Source: CBDCGS01 sp965216915 (lineage in GTDB: Bacteria; Pseudomonadota; Alphaproteobacteria; UBA828). From it: DNA of 64,000 bases. A program made the position numbers and the translations under genes. The notes beneath the pieces are model-generated. The model saw only the letters and a list, made by a program, of their open reading frames with translations. It made no database searches and was not told where the DNA came from. The stretch spans positions 124,001-188,000 of the forward strand of contig CBDCGS010000001.1 in assembly GCA_965216915.1 (NCBI GenBank), read 5' to 3'. The stretch's first letter is position 1. Every line of letters begins with the position of its first letter. Positions 47,900 through 57,629 of the stretch are shown here, piece after piece.

Positions 47900-49206
47900 G
47901 CCCGGCGCTCCGCAACCCGCTTATGTTCGCGGCCATGGCGGCGCTTTTGATCGCGGTTGGCTTCGGCCAATCCTGGTCGGTCGCCATCGCAATCCTCAAC
48001 CTCTGCCTGATCTCGGCGATCATGGCGCTCGGCCTCAACATCCAATGGGGCTTCGGCGGCCTGCTCAATGTGGGCGTGATGGGCTTCGCCGCACTCGGCG
48101 GCCTCGCCGGTGTGCTCGTCTCCAAGCCGCCTGTGGCGGAGGCATGGGCGGCCGGTGGCCAGGATCTCGGCTTCGCATTCTTGATCCTGCTTGCGATCGC
48201 GTTTCTGCTCGTCATGCTGCGTCGCCTGATCTCGCCGGGGCCGCTGCGCATGCTCGCAACCGCGCTGTTGCTGATCGCCGGCTTTTTCCTGATCCGCATC
48301 TTCTTCGACCCGGCGGTCGAGGCGATCGAGGCGGTCGACAGCGCCAAGACCGGTTATCTCGGCGGTGTCGGACTTCCCATCATCCTGTCGTGGATCGTCG
48401 GCGGCCTGTTTGCGGCCGGCGCGGCCTGGCTGATCGGCAAGGTCGCGCTCGGCCTGCGCGCGGACTATTTCGCGATCGCGACCCTCGGCATCTCGGAGAT
48501 CGTGATCGCGATCATCAAGAACGAGGACTGGCTGAGCCGCGGCGTGAAAAACGTCACCGGCCTGGACCGGCCCGTCCCCTACGAGGTCGACCTGCAGGTG
48601 ACCGGCTGGTTTCTCGATCTCGCGGCGTGGCTCGGCGCGAACCCAATCGAGGCCTCGAGCATCTTCGTCAAGCTCTGCTACGCGCTCCTCTTCGCCTTCG
48701 TGCTGCTCGTCATCGTTTGGCTCTCCGAGCGCGCGCTCAACTCGCCCTGGGGCCGCATGATGCGCGCGATTCGCGACAACGAGGAAGCGGCGTCAGCAAT
48801 GGGCAAGGACGTCACGCGCCGCCATCTGCAAATCTTCGTGCTGGGCGCCGCGGTCATCGGCATCGCCGGTGCCATGCTCACCACGCTCGACGGCCAGTTC
48901 ACGCCGGGCGCCTATCAGCCGCTGCGCTTCACGTTCCTGATTTGGGTGATGGTGATCGTCGGCGGCTCAGGCAACAACTGGGGCGCGGTGCTCGGCGGCT
49001 TCTTGGTGTGGTTCGTCTGGATCGAGGCCGAGCCGGCCGGCCATTGGGTGCTAGACACGGTCACGGCGAGCCTCTCCGACGACGATCCGCTGCGCAGCCA
49101 CCTGCTCAAGGCGGCTCCCCACATGCGCCTCATCGTGATGGGGCTGATCCTGCTCGTCGTGCTGCGCTTCAGTCCGCGCGGCCTCATCCCCGAACGCAAG
49201 GGGTAG
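47896..49206 (+). CDS. livM: Branched-chain amino acid-type ABC permease (LivM type)
   Basis: A 436-residue permease with about ten hydrophobic segments. LNIQWGFGGLLNVGVMGFAA is the LivM signature, and SPWGRMMRAIRDNEEAASAMG is the coupling loop. The central region (about 110-180) is longer than in E. coli LivM. The GTG start at 47896 overlaps livH. It ends the five-gene K-G-F-H-M operon; the convergent cyclase gene begins 13 bp beyond its stop. Confidence 0.92.
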   Translation: MSPALRNPLMFAAMAALLIAVGFGQSWSVAIAILNLCLISAIMALGLNIQWGFGGLLNVGVMGFAALGGLAGVLVSKPPVAEAWAAGGQDLGFAFLILLAIAFLLVMLRRLISPGPLRMLATALLLIAGFFLIRIFFDPAVEAIEAVDSAKTGYLGGVGLPIILSWIVGGLFAAGAAWLIGKVALGLRADYFAIATLGISEIVIAIIKNEDWLSRGVKNVTGLDRPVPYEVDLQVTGWFLDLAAWLGANPIEASSIFVKLCYALLFAFVLLVIVWLSERALNSPWGRMMRAIRDNEEAASAMGKDVTRRHLQIFVLGAAVIGIAGAMLTTLDGQFTPGAYQPLRFTFLIWVMVIVGGSGNNWGAVLGGFLVWFVWIEAEPAGHWVLDTVTASLSDDDPLRSHLLKAAPHMRLIVMGLILLVVLRFSPRGLIPERKG

Positions 49207-49218
49207 GCGCGCCCGGTC

Positions 49219-50535
49219 TCACGCGGCCCGCGTGCCGGTGAGATACCACGTGCTCATGGCGCCCCTGCCCTTGACCTCGATGGCGCCACGCCGCTCGAAG
49301 CGATGGGTCGCCGCGAGGCGGTCGCGGACGGCATCGCTCACCTGGATGTGGCCGGGGGTGCCGGCGCTCTCCATCCGGCTCGCGATGTTCACCGTGTCGC
49401 CCCAGAGGTCGTAGAGGAAGCGCTTGTCGCCGATCACGCCGGCGATCACGGGCCCCGTATGAATGCCGATGCGCATGGCGACGGGCTCGCCGTCCGCGGT
49501 CCGCATCTCGCCGGCGGCCGCCATCATGTCGAGGGCAAGCGCGGCGATCGCCTCGCAATGGTCGGGCTTCGCTTCGGGCAACCCGCCCGCCACCAGATAG
49601 GCATCGCCGATGGTCTTGATCTTCTCGACAGCGTGGCGCTCGACCAACGCGTCGAACCGCGCGAACACGGCGTTGAGGAGCGCGACGACCTCGGCGGGGC
49701 GATGCGTGGCGGAAAATGCCGTGAAACCGACGATGTCGGCGAAGAGCACGGTGGTCTCGGAAAAATCGTCAGCGATCTCGCGCTCGCCCCGCTCGAGGCG
49801 CGCGGCGATGCTGCGCGGCAGGATGCGGGTCAGGAGATCGTGGTAGCGCCCGCGCGCGGCATCGATCCGCTCGAGGTTGAAGAAGCCGACCCGGCGATAA
49901 CGTTCAATCCAGTAGAGCGCGAACATGCCGATCACATTGCATGCGCCGTATTGATAGTAGAGCGTCATCATGTCGACGACCGGCGTGCCGCGGGTCAACG
50001 TCGTCGCGACCGCGAACACGACGGTTGCGGTGACCGCCGCGAGGCATGAGAAGCCGAGGCCGAGCGGAAAGAACACCAGGACGAACAGGATCACGAGCAC
50101 GAAGCCGGAGAGATAGATGTCGGGCGTGCCGCCGATGATGTTCAACGCCGCGTAGAACCCGGCAAACCCGAGCGTGCCGATCACGCCCAATGCGGGCGCG
50201 TGACGCTTGAGCCGCGGCAAGAAGGTCAGCCCGGCCAGCGCCATTAAGAGCGCCGTCACCACGACGACCCGCAAGACGACGCCAAGCAGAACGTTTTCGC
50301 TCAGCGCGAAGAAGTCGAGCGGGCCGACGATCAGGTTCAGCCCGGCGCCGACGAAGTAGCAAAGGCGGATCTGGCTGAGGCGGCCCGCCTCGTGGGCCGC
50401 GTCGTAGCGCGCCTGCAGGGTCCCGTCGTGAAACCGAAGCGTGAGCCAATGGATCGGGGGACGCGCCGGCTGCGAGCCAAGCGCGGCCTCCGCGGCTCGC
50501 GCCGTGGCGCTCTCGTGTGTGTGGTCACCTCGCAC
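49219..50535 (-). CDS. Membrane class III adenylate/guanylate cyclase
   Basis: A 438-residue protein with six predicted membrane segments (residues 55-190, for example LIVGPLDFFALSENVLLGVV, GFVLVILFVLVFFPLGLGFS) and a class III cyclase domain from about 240. Metal-binding Asp is in TTVLFADIVGFTAFSA, and the second in KTIGDAYLVAGGL. The transition-state residues lie in YDLWGDTVNIASRME. DLWGD..N..SR is typical of adenylate rather than guanylate specificity, but this is not conclusive. The GTG start lies in the loop of an inverted repeat (50517-50556). Confidence 0.88.
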   Translation of the reverse strand: MRGDHTHESATARAAEAALGSQPARPPIHWLTLRFHDGTLQARYDAAHEAGRLSQIRLCYFVGAGLNLIVGPLDFFALSENVLLGVVLRVVVVTALLMALAGLTFLPRLKRHAPALGVIGTLGFAGFYAALNIIGGTPDIYLSGFVLVILFVLVFFPLGLGFSCLAAVTATVVFAVATTLTRGTPVVDMMTLYYQYGACNVIGMFALYWIERYRRVGFFNLERIDAARGRYHDLLTRILPRSIAARLERGEREIADDFSETTVLFADIVGFTAFSATHRPAEVVALLNAVFARFDALVERHAVEKIKTIGDAYLVAGGLPEAKPDHCEAIAALALDMMAAAGEMRTADGEPVAMRIGIHTGPVIAGVIGDKRFLYDLWGDTVNIASRMESAGTPGHIQVSDAVRDRLAATHRFERRGAIEVKGRGAMSTWYLTGTRAA

Positions 50536-50556
50536 GCGCCGGAGATGACCACACGC
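50517..50556. promoter_or_regulatory. Inverted repeat spanning the cyclase start codon
   Basis: Fifteen-base arms GTGTGTGGTCACCTC and GAGATGACCACACGC match at 13 of 15 positions around a 10-bp loop. The GTG start of the cyclase (50533-50535 on the minus strand) lies in the loop and its next codons in one arm. Folded in the mRNA, this could hide the initiation region; as DNA it could be an operator. Confidence 0.5.
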
Positions 50557-50574
50557 GAGGCCCGGGCAAGTCGG

Positions 50575-50903
50575 CTAAGCCGGCAGCGCAATGAACTCGG
50601 TGCGGATGCGACCGCGAGCGCGTCATGGAGGGAGGCGAGCGCCGCGGCATCGGCGACGCGCAGCGCGACATGGTGAAGGCCGATGACGTTCTTCCGGTCG
50701 AACGGTACTGCTCGATCCGGATCGGCGGCCTGCCAGAGGGTGATCATGGTGGTGCCGTCCGAGAGGAAGCGCGCGGGATAGTCGGCCACCTCACCCACCG
50801 TCTCGAAACCGAGCGTGTCGGTGAAGAAATGGCTCGTCCGCGCGAGGTCCGGAACGGTCAGGCCGACATGGTGGATGCCCTGTGTCAACGGTGCCTGATG
50901 CAT
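50575..50903 (-). pseudogene. VOC-family (glyoxalase/dioxygenase-like) gene with internal deletion and frameshift
   Basis: It starts with a perfect VOC domain: QAPLTQGIHHVGLTVPDLAR, HFFTDTLGFETVGEV and DRKNVIGLHHVALRVADA. After ASLHDAL the frame loses similarity. In the +1 frame the usual last residues RTEFIALPA and a stop at 50575-50577 follow directly. About 30 residues that normally carry the last metal ligand are missing and the frame is shifted. The reading frame continues into the cyclase gene as junk. It diverges from the LysR gene, which was probably its regulator. Confidence 0.7.
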
Positions 50904-51018
50904 GGGGTGTCTCCTTCGCTTGTCTGCGGTTCAACGACAGCATCAAGATCGCGCTTTCCTTCGTTAGAAATAATATCCATAATTTACATAAGATTGTTTC
51001 ATCAGTAGAAATAGTGAG

Positions 51019-51981
51019 ATGGACAGGCTTCGCACCATGGCAGTGTTCGCCGCGGTCGCCGACGAGGCCGGCTTCGCGGCGGCCGCACGGCGGCTCAACA
51101 TGTCGGCGCCGGCGGTCACGCGCGCGGTCTCGGCGCTCGAGGCGCGCCTCGGCGCGCGGCTCCTGCATCGCACCACCCGTACGGTGCGCCTCACCGAGGC
51201 CGGCCAGCGCTACCTGAGCGATTGTCGCCGCATCCTCGCCGAGATCGAGGAGGCGGACGCCAACGCCGCTGGGATCCACGGAACGCCAAGCGGGCGCGTG
51301 ACGGTGACGGCATCGGTCCTCTTCGGCCGCATGGTGCTGGCGCCGCACCTGCTCGGGTTCCTCGCGCGACATCCGGACGTCTCGACCGAAGCGCTCTTCG
51401 TCGACCGGGTCGTCAATCTGATGGAGGAAGGGTTGGACGTCGCGGTGCGCATCGCGGAGCTGCCGGATTCATCTCTCGTGGCGGCCCGCGTCGGCGCGGT
51501 GCGCCGCGTGCTCTGCGCCGCGCCGGACTATCTGGCCGCACGCGGAACACCGCGGAGCCCGCGCGACCTCGACGACCACGACACCATCGATTTCGCCAAC
51601 ATGACGCCACACGGCGAATGGGCCTTCCGCAGCGCCGGGCGCGCCGTTGTCGTGCGGCCGCGCTCCCGGCTCCGCGTGAACAACGCCGACGTCGCGATCG
51701 GCGCCGCCTGCGCGGGCCACGGCATCACACGCCTGCTCTCGTACATGATCGCACCGGAGCTCGCGCGCGGCGACCTCACCCTCGTGCTCGACGATCACGC
51801 CCCGCCGCCGGTCCCGGTCCATGTCGTGCACAAGGAGACGGGCCACGTCTCCGCCCGCGTGCGCGCGCTCTTCGACCACCTTGTGACGAGCCTCCGCCAA
51901 GACCCGGGGATCAGGGGGCGGGAATCAGGAGAGGGGGATCGGGGTCCCGGTCGTCACGCTACGGAAGCGGGATCAGGTTGA
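51019..51981 (+). CDS. LysR-family transcriptional regulator
   Basis: A 320-residue LTTR. The N-terminal HTH reads MDRLRTMAVFAAVADEAGFA, AAARRLNMSAPAVTRAVSAL and LGARLLHRTTRTVRLTEAG. A substrate-binding domain follows (SGRVTVTASVLFGRMVLAPHL, VRIAELPDSSLVAARVG), typical of the large DsdC/CrgA-like group. The C-terminal tail (GESGEGDRGPGRHATEAGSG-like) exceeds the usual length and overlaps the convergent lipoprotein gene by 23 bp. An AT-rich gap (50940-51018) separates it from the broken VOC gene it faces. Confidence 0.9.
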   Translation: MDRLRTMAVFAAVADEAGFAAAARRLNMSAPAVTRAVSALEARLGARLLHRTTRTVRLTEAGQRYLSDCRRILAEIEEADANAAGIHGTPSGRVTVTASVLFGRMVLAPHLLGFLARHPDVSTEALFVDRVVNLMEEGLDVAVRIAELPDSSLVAARVGAVRRVLCAAPDYLAARGTPRSPRDLDDHDTIDFANMTPHGEWAFRSAGRAVVVRPRSRLRVNNADVAIGAACAGHGITRLLSYMIAPELARGDLTLVLDDHAPPPVPVHVVHKETGHVSARVRALFDHLVTSLRQDPGIRGRESGEGDRGPGRHATEAGSG

Positions 51982-52363
51982 TGTGCACGGGCGTCTCGTA
52001 GTCGTTATCCGCACCGGTGGCCGAGTCAATCGCGCTGCTGATCCCAAAGGTCAATATGACATCGAGCGCGATCCCCGCCGCACCGGACCCGGTTTCCCAC
52101 CCGCTATCGTTGATGTAGCTGGCGGTTTGATAGCCCTCTTTGTCGCAGGTGATCGTGATGTCATGTTTTGTTTTGCTCACATTCACCGAACCGGGAGTGT
52201 GGGGCACGAACCCGATCTGCTTTCCCTCTCGCATCAGGACGCACGACGCGCCAACCGGGTTTGTGTTGATCGCGATGTCTTGATCGGTGCCGCTCACGAT
52301 CGTTGAACAGCCGCCAAGGGCCAAGCCGCATAGCGCCACCGCATAAAACGCGCGAAGTTTCAA
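51959..52363 (-). CDS. Small lipoprotein with PEGA-like domain
   Basis: A 134-residue lipoprotein. The signal peptide is LRAFYAVALCGLALGGC with a lipobox LGGC. The mature part reads STIVSGTDQDIAINTNPVGA, VNVSKTKHDITITCDKEGYQ and AGIALDVILTFGISSAIDSA, similar to small PEGA-like proteins in Proteobacteria. The TTG at 52363 is chosen because GGGGGGAGAGAG precedes it and it begins the signal peptide; no nearby ATG gives one. It has no obvious functional partner. Confidence 0.72.
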   Translation of the reverse strand: MKLRAFYAVALCGLALGGCSTIVSGTDQDIAINTNPVGASCVLMREGKQIGFVPHTPGSVNVSKTKHDITITCDKEGYQTASYINDSGWETGSGAAGIALDVILTFGISSAIDSATGADNDYETPVHINLIPLP

Positions 52364-52486
52364 CTCTCTCCCCCCCCCATTGCAACGGCCTGTCGGAGCC
52401 TTATCGTAACCGAGGCTACCCGTAAAGACTATCACATACGGATTGTGCCTTAGGTGCAGTCTAAGTCCGGGGCGCCGAGACCGCGC

Positions 52487-53662
52487 CTACGCGCTCCCGT
52501 CGAGCGCCTGCGCAAGATCGGCGATCAGGTCGTCGCCGTCCTCGATGCCGACCGAGAGCCGCACGAGATCGTCCGCCACGCCAATGCGCGCGCGCACCTC
52601 GGGTGCCACGGTCTTGTGCGTCATCACGGCGGGGATCTCGATCAGGCTTTCGACCCCGCCGAGGCTCACCGCAAGGGTGAAGAGCGCGCTGCGCGCCGCG
52701 ATGCGGTGGGCCGCCTCGACGCCGCCCTTCGGGCGGAACGTCACCATGCCGCCGAAGCCCGCCATCTGACGCGCGGCGAGCGCGTGCTGTGGATGGTCGG
52801 CGAGGCCTGGATAGTTCACGGCCTCGATCGCGGGATGCGCCGCAAGCCACGCGGCGATGCGCGCGGCGTTCTCGCAGTGGCGCGCCATGCGCAGATGCAG
52901 CGTCTTGACGCCGCGGAGCACCAAGAAGCTGTCGAACGGGCTCGGCACCGCGCCGAGGGCGTATTGTAGATGGTGCACACGCTCGGCGAGCGCCTCGTCA
53001 CGACCGACCACGACGACCCCGCCGATCACATCCGAATGGCCGTTGAGATACTTCGTTGCCGAATGCAGCACCAGGTCGGCGCCGAGCTCGACCGGGCGCT
53101 GGAGATAAGGCGAGGCGAAGGTGTTGTCGACCACGACGAGGATCCCGCGCGCCCGCGCGACCGCGGTGACCGCCGCGATGTCGACCAGCTTGAGCTGCGG
53201 GTTGGTCGGCGTCTCGATCCAGATCATGCGGGTATCATCGCGGACGGCGGCCTCGACCGCGCCATCGCGCGAGAGATCAGCGAACGTGACCTCGAGGCCC
53301 GCGGTGCGCGGCCTGAGCTCGCGGAACAAGCGGTGCACGCCGCCATAGAGGTCGTCCATCGCGACGACGTGGCTGCCCTGGTCGAGTAGCTCGAGCAGCG
53401 TCGCCGCCGCGGCGAGCCCCGAGGCGAAGGCGTAGCCGGCGATGCCCCCCTCGAGCGCCGCGATGCACGCCTCGTAAGGACCGCGGGTCGGGTTGGCGAC
53501 GCGCGAATAGATGTAGCCGCGATCGGGCGCGCCGGGCTCTGCCATTGCGAAGGTCGAGCTGGCAAAGATCGGCGTCATCACCGCGCCGGTCGTCGGGTCC
53601 GGCCGCTGGCCACCGTGCACGGCGCGCGTCGCGAAACGCGGGCGGTTTGGCCGCTCAGCCAT
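52487..53662 (-). CDS. Cys/Met metabolism PLP-dependent enzyme (cystathionine gamma-synthase/lyase type)
   Basis: A 391-residue fold-type I PLP enzyme: RFATRAVHGGQRPDPTTGAV, YIYSRVANPTRGPYEACIAA, ALEGGIAGYAFASGLAA, VVVDNTFASPYLQRP and the PLP Lys in LHSATKYLNGHSDVIGG. PLP-binding and phosphate residues are all present. The branch (cystathionine gamma-synthase, gamma-lyase or beta-lyase) is not fixed by these motifs. ATG 53662 overlaps the cutA stop by 8 bp, so it is the last gene of a GNAT-cutA-PLP operon. Confidence 0.9.
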   Translation of the reverse strand: MAERPNRPRFATRAVHGGQRPDPTTGAVMTPIFASSTFAMAEPGAPDRGYIYSRVANPTRGPYEACIAALEGGIAGYAFASGLAAAATLLELLDQGSHVVAMDDLYGGVHRLFRELRPRTAGLEVTFADLSRDGAVEAAVRDDTRMIWIETPTNPQLKLVDIAAVTAVARARGILVVVDNTFASPYLQRPVELGADLVLHSATKYLNGHSDVIGGVVVVGRDEALAERVHHLQYALGAVPSPFDSFLVLRGVKTLHLRMARHCENAARIAAWLAAHPAIEAVNYPGLADHPQHALAARQMAGFGGMVTFRPKGGVEAAHRIAARSALFTLAVSLGGVESLIEIPAVMTHKTVAPEVRARIGVADDLVRLSVGIEDGDDLIADLAQALDGSA

Positions 53663-53999
53663 CGGCGCCGGTTGGGACCGCGGCATCGGCGGTCTCCTCG
53701 TCGATCCACGCGAGGTAGGCGGGATTGCCGTCGACGATCGGCACAGCGACCACGCATGGGCACTCATAGCTGTGCTTTGCCCGAACCAGGTCGGTGAGCG
53801 GCGCGACCAGCGCGGCGCGGGTCTTCGCCATGAGGAGGGTCTCCTCGCCCTCTTCCAGCGTTTCGTCCCACCAATAGAAGGACGCGATCTGAGGCACGAT
53901 GTTCACGCTCGCCGCGAGCCGGCGTTCGACCAGGGCGGCACCGAGGGCGCGCGCCTCCGCCGCCGAGGCCGCCGTCACGTAGACGATGACATGCGCCAT
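53655..53999 (-). CDS. cutA: CutA1 divalent-ion tolerance family protein
   Basis: A 114-residue CutA1 protein with VIVYVTAASAAEARALGAAL, RLAASVNIVPQIASFYWWDE and KTRAALVAPLTDLVRAKHSYE followed by ECPCVVAVPI. These segments build the trimeric ferredoxin-like fold. CutA1 was linked to copper tolerance, though its molecular role is unclear. It overlaps the upstream acetyltransferase gene by 25 bp and the downstream PLP enzyme by 8 bp. Confidence 0.92.
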   Translation of the reverse strand: MAHVIVYVTAASAAEARALGAALVERRLAASVNIVPQIASFYWWDETLEEGEETLLMAKTRAALVAPLTDLVRAKHSYECPCVVAVPIVDGNPAYLAWIDEETADAAVPTGADG

Positions 54000-54490
54000 A
54001 CCGGCCCTTTCTCACCCTCCTCAAGCGGCATCCCGAGGAACATCACATCATCCTCATCCTCGGGGATGTCTCGATAGGGCGGAATCGGCCTAAACCCCAT
54101 GCGGCGGTAGAGCACACAGGCCGCGCGCCACGCCGCGAGGGTGTGGAGCACCACCTTGGTCCGGCCTTCCGCGGCGGCATCCGCCAGCGTATGCGCCACC
54201 AGCCGCCGGCCGAGGCCGGTGCTACGGGCCTCGGGCACGACATAGAGGCGCACCAGCTCGGCCGTCTCCGCGTCCAGTTCGCGAAGCCCGATGCAGCCGA
54301 GTGCCGAGCCGCCGTCCATCGCCAGGAAATAGCGCGAGGCTGCGCCCGCCCCGGCCGTCCCGATGGTCGCGAGCTCTGCCTCGAGCTCATCGCGGCAAAA
54401 GGGGACGGCCAGCGTCTCAGCATAGGCGCGGAGAAGCTGCCGGAGGTGGCCGAGGTCGCGCTCGCCGGCAACCTGGCGGATCGTGGTCAT
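53975..54490 (-). CDS. GNAT-family N-acetyltransferase
   Basis: A 171-residue acetyltransferase. SALGCIGLRELDAETAELVR leads to the acetyl-CoA motif A, RLYVVPEARSTGLGRRLVAH, and VVLHTLAAWRAACVLYRRMGF. The substrate is unknown. ATG 54490 gives MTTIRQVAGERDLGHLRQLL. It leads the operon with cutA and the PLP enzyme and diverges from ispH across 136 bp. Confidence 0.9.
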   Translation of the reverse strand: MTTIRQVAGERDLGHLRQLLRAYAETLAVPFCRDELEAELATIGTAGAGAASRYFLAMDGGSALGCIGLRELDAETAELVRLYVVPEARSTGLGRRLVAHTLADAAAEGRTKVVLHTLAAWRAACVLYRRMGFRPIPPYRDIPEDEDDVMFLGMPLEEGEKGPVWRMSSST

Positions 54491-54626
54491 GCGTCCTGAA
54501 GCCCCGTTTACCTTTGGAGCGCGGCAGCTTGCCGCGCTATCGGCGCTAGGATACGTTATTGAGAGCGATTCTAGAGGATTCCGTGCGCGTTCGCCGAACG
54601 CGCCGCGATCCGGAGGGGTGGCATCC

Positions 54627-55616
54627 ATGCAAGTGATCCTCGCGGAGCCGCGCGGCTTCTGCGCAGGCGTTGAGCGCGCGATCGAGATTGTCGAACGCGC
54701 GATCGAGGTCTTCGGCCCGCCTGTCTATGTGCGGCACGAGATCGTGCATAACAAGCGCGTCGTCGACGATTTGCGCAAGAAAGGCGCGGTCTTCGTCGAG
54801 GAAGTTGATGAAGTGCCTGAAGGCGCGGTCACGATCTTCAGCGCACACGGCGTCTCCGAGCAAGTCGAGACCGAGGCGCAGCGCCGCCAGCTTCCCGTGA
54901 TCGATGCCACCTGCCCGCTGGTCGCCAAGGTCCACATCGAGGCGCAGCGCTACGAGCGCGAGGGACGCGAGGTGATCCTCATCGGCCATGACGGGCATCC
55001 CGAGGTGGAGGGCACCAGCGGGCGCGTGAAGAACGGCGTGCATATCGTGGCCACGCCGGATGACGTGAAGCGCCTGAACGTGGCGAATCCCGAAAAGGTC
55101 GCCTACGTCACGCAGACGACGCTGAGCGTGGACGACACGCGCGACGTGATCGAGGCGCTGACCGCGCGCTTCCCGAGCATCTCCGGCCCCGACGTGAAGG
55201 ACATCTGCTACGCGACGCAGAACCGCCAGGCCTCCGTGCGCAAGCTCGCCGAGGAGGTCGAGCTGATCCTCGTGGTCGGCGCACGCAACAGCTCCAACTC
55301 CAACCGGCTCCGCGAGATCGGCGAGGAGATGGGCATCCCGACCTACCTGATCGACGATGCGCGCGACCTCGACCCTGCCTGGTTCGATGGTGTGGAGCGC
55401 GTCGGCATCACGGCGGGCGCCTCCGCGCCCGAGGAGCTCGTCCAGGAGCTCGTCGCCCGGCTTCGCGAGATCAACGCGGTCGACATGCAAATCCAGGATG
55501 GCATCACCGAGCGTGTGCGCTTCAAGCTCCCGCCTGAGCTGATCGAGGTCGGCGGTGACGGCTGGACGCCGCGCGGCACCGCGCGGCCGAGCGCGGGTTC
55601 AAGCCAGGCGGACTAG
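54627..55616 (+). CDS. ispH: 4-hydroxy-3-methylbut-2-enyl diphosphate reductase
   Basis: A 329-residue IspH, the last enzyme of the non-mevalonate isoprenoid pathway, which makes IPP and DMAPP. The three cluster-ligand cysteines are in EPRGFCAGVERAI (residue 12), DATCPLVAKV and DICYATQNRQ. HEIVHNKRVVDDL, FSAHGV and GHPEVEGTSGR carry substrate-binding residues, with NSSNSNRLREI near the C terminus. ATG 54627 follows GGAGGGGTGG. It precedes hpnH by 41 bp and likely supplies precursors for hopanoids. Confidence 0.96.
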   Translation: MQVILAEPRGFCAGVERAIEIVERAIEVFGPPVYVRHEIVHNKRVVDDLRKKGAVFVEEVDEVPEGAVTIFSAHGVSEQVETEAQRRQLPVIDATCPLVAKVHIEAQRYEREGREVILIGHDGHPEVEGTSGRVKNGVHIVATPDDVKRLNVANPEKVAYVTQTTLSVDDTRDVIEALTARFPSISGPDVKDICYATQNRQASVRKLAEEVELILVVGARNSSNSNRLREIGEEMGIPTYLIDDARDLDPAWFDGVERVGITAGASAPEELVQELVARLREINAVDMQIQDGITERVRFKLPPELIEVGGDGWTPRGTARPSAGSSQAD

Positions 55617-55657
55617 CGCACGGCCAGGCCGGCAGCAAGAAAGAGAAAGGGCCCGCG

Positions 55658-56827
<1,170 letters not shown>

Positions 56828-57629
56828 CCGACGCATCGCGCGCATCGTATCGAGCCCAAGCGCAATTACGTCGAAGACCTCCCACGGCCTCCCGAGAAGC
56901 GCGCCGAGCACCTCGCGGCTCGACACGTTGCCGTCGGGCAAGAGCCCGGCGAGCGCCGATTCCGGAATGTTGCGGTTGCTCGGATCGACGATCACGCGCA
57001 GCACGGCGAACGGGATGCCCGCGCGCACGGCGGCGCGGGCGACGGCGAGGCTCTCCATATCCGCAGCCACGGCCTCGGTGCGGCCGAAGAGCATGAGCTT
57101 GTCGTCGAGCGTCATGATCGGGCGATCGACACCGAGAATGGGCGCCTCGATGGTCTCGCCCGGTACCGCGTCGTGGATCGCCTCGCGCAACCAGGCGGCG
57201 GTTTGAATGGTGTCGGCGGGCAGCGTTGCCTCGGGTGCCGGCTGCGGCGCGTTCGGGCTGCGCGGCACCATGGTGGCGAAGCGCTGACGCAAGCCCGGGG
57301 GACGCGGCCGCGCGATCGGTCCCTCTTGGGGCATCACCATGTCGGCGACCACCACGGCGCCCGGGCCGAGTCGCGGGTCGAGGCCCGCCGCGAGGCCGAA
57401 GCTCAGAAGCGCCTTGACGCCACGCGCCGCGAGCGCCTGCGCACCATCCCTCGCCTCGCGCACGTCGGCGCCGGTGACGACGATGGGCAGGGCATCGCCG
57501 CCCGGGAGCGTGGTGAACGCCTCTGCCTCGGCAACCAAGCCCACGACCATGCCGAGCGGCGCCTGGTCGCTCACCCCCTGGCCGCTCACCCCATGGCCTC
57601 CGTTCTCCGACGCGCGCGGCCGAGGCCGC

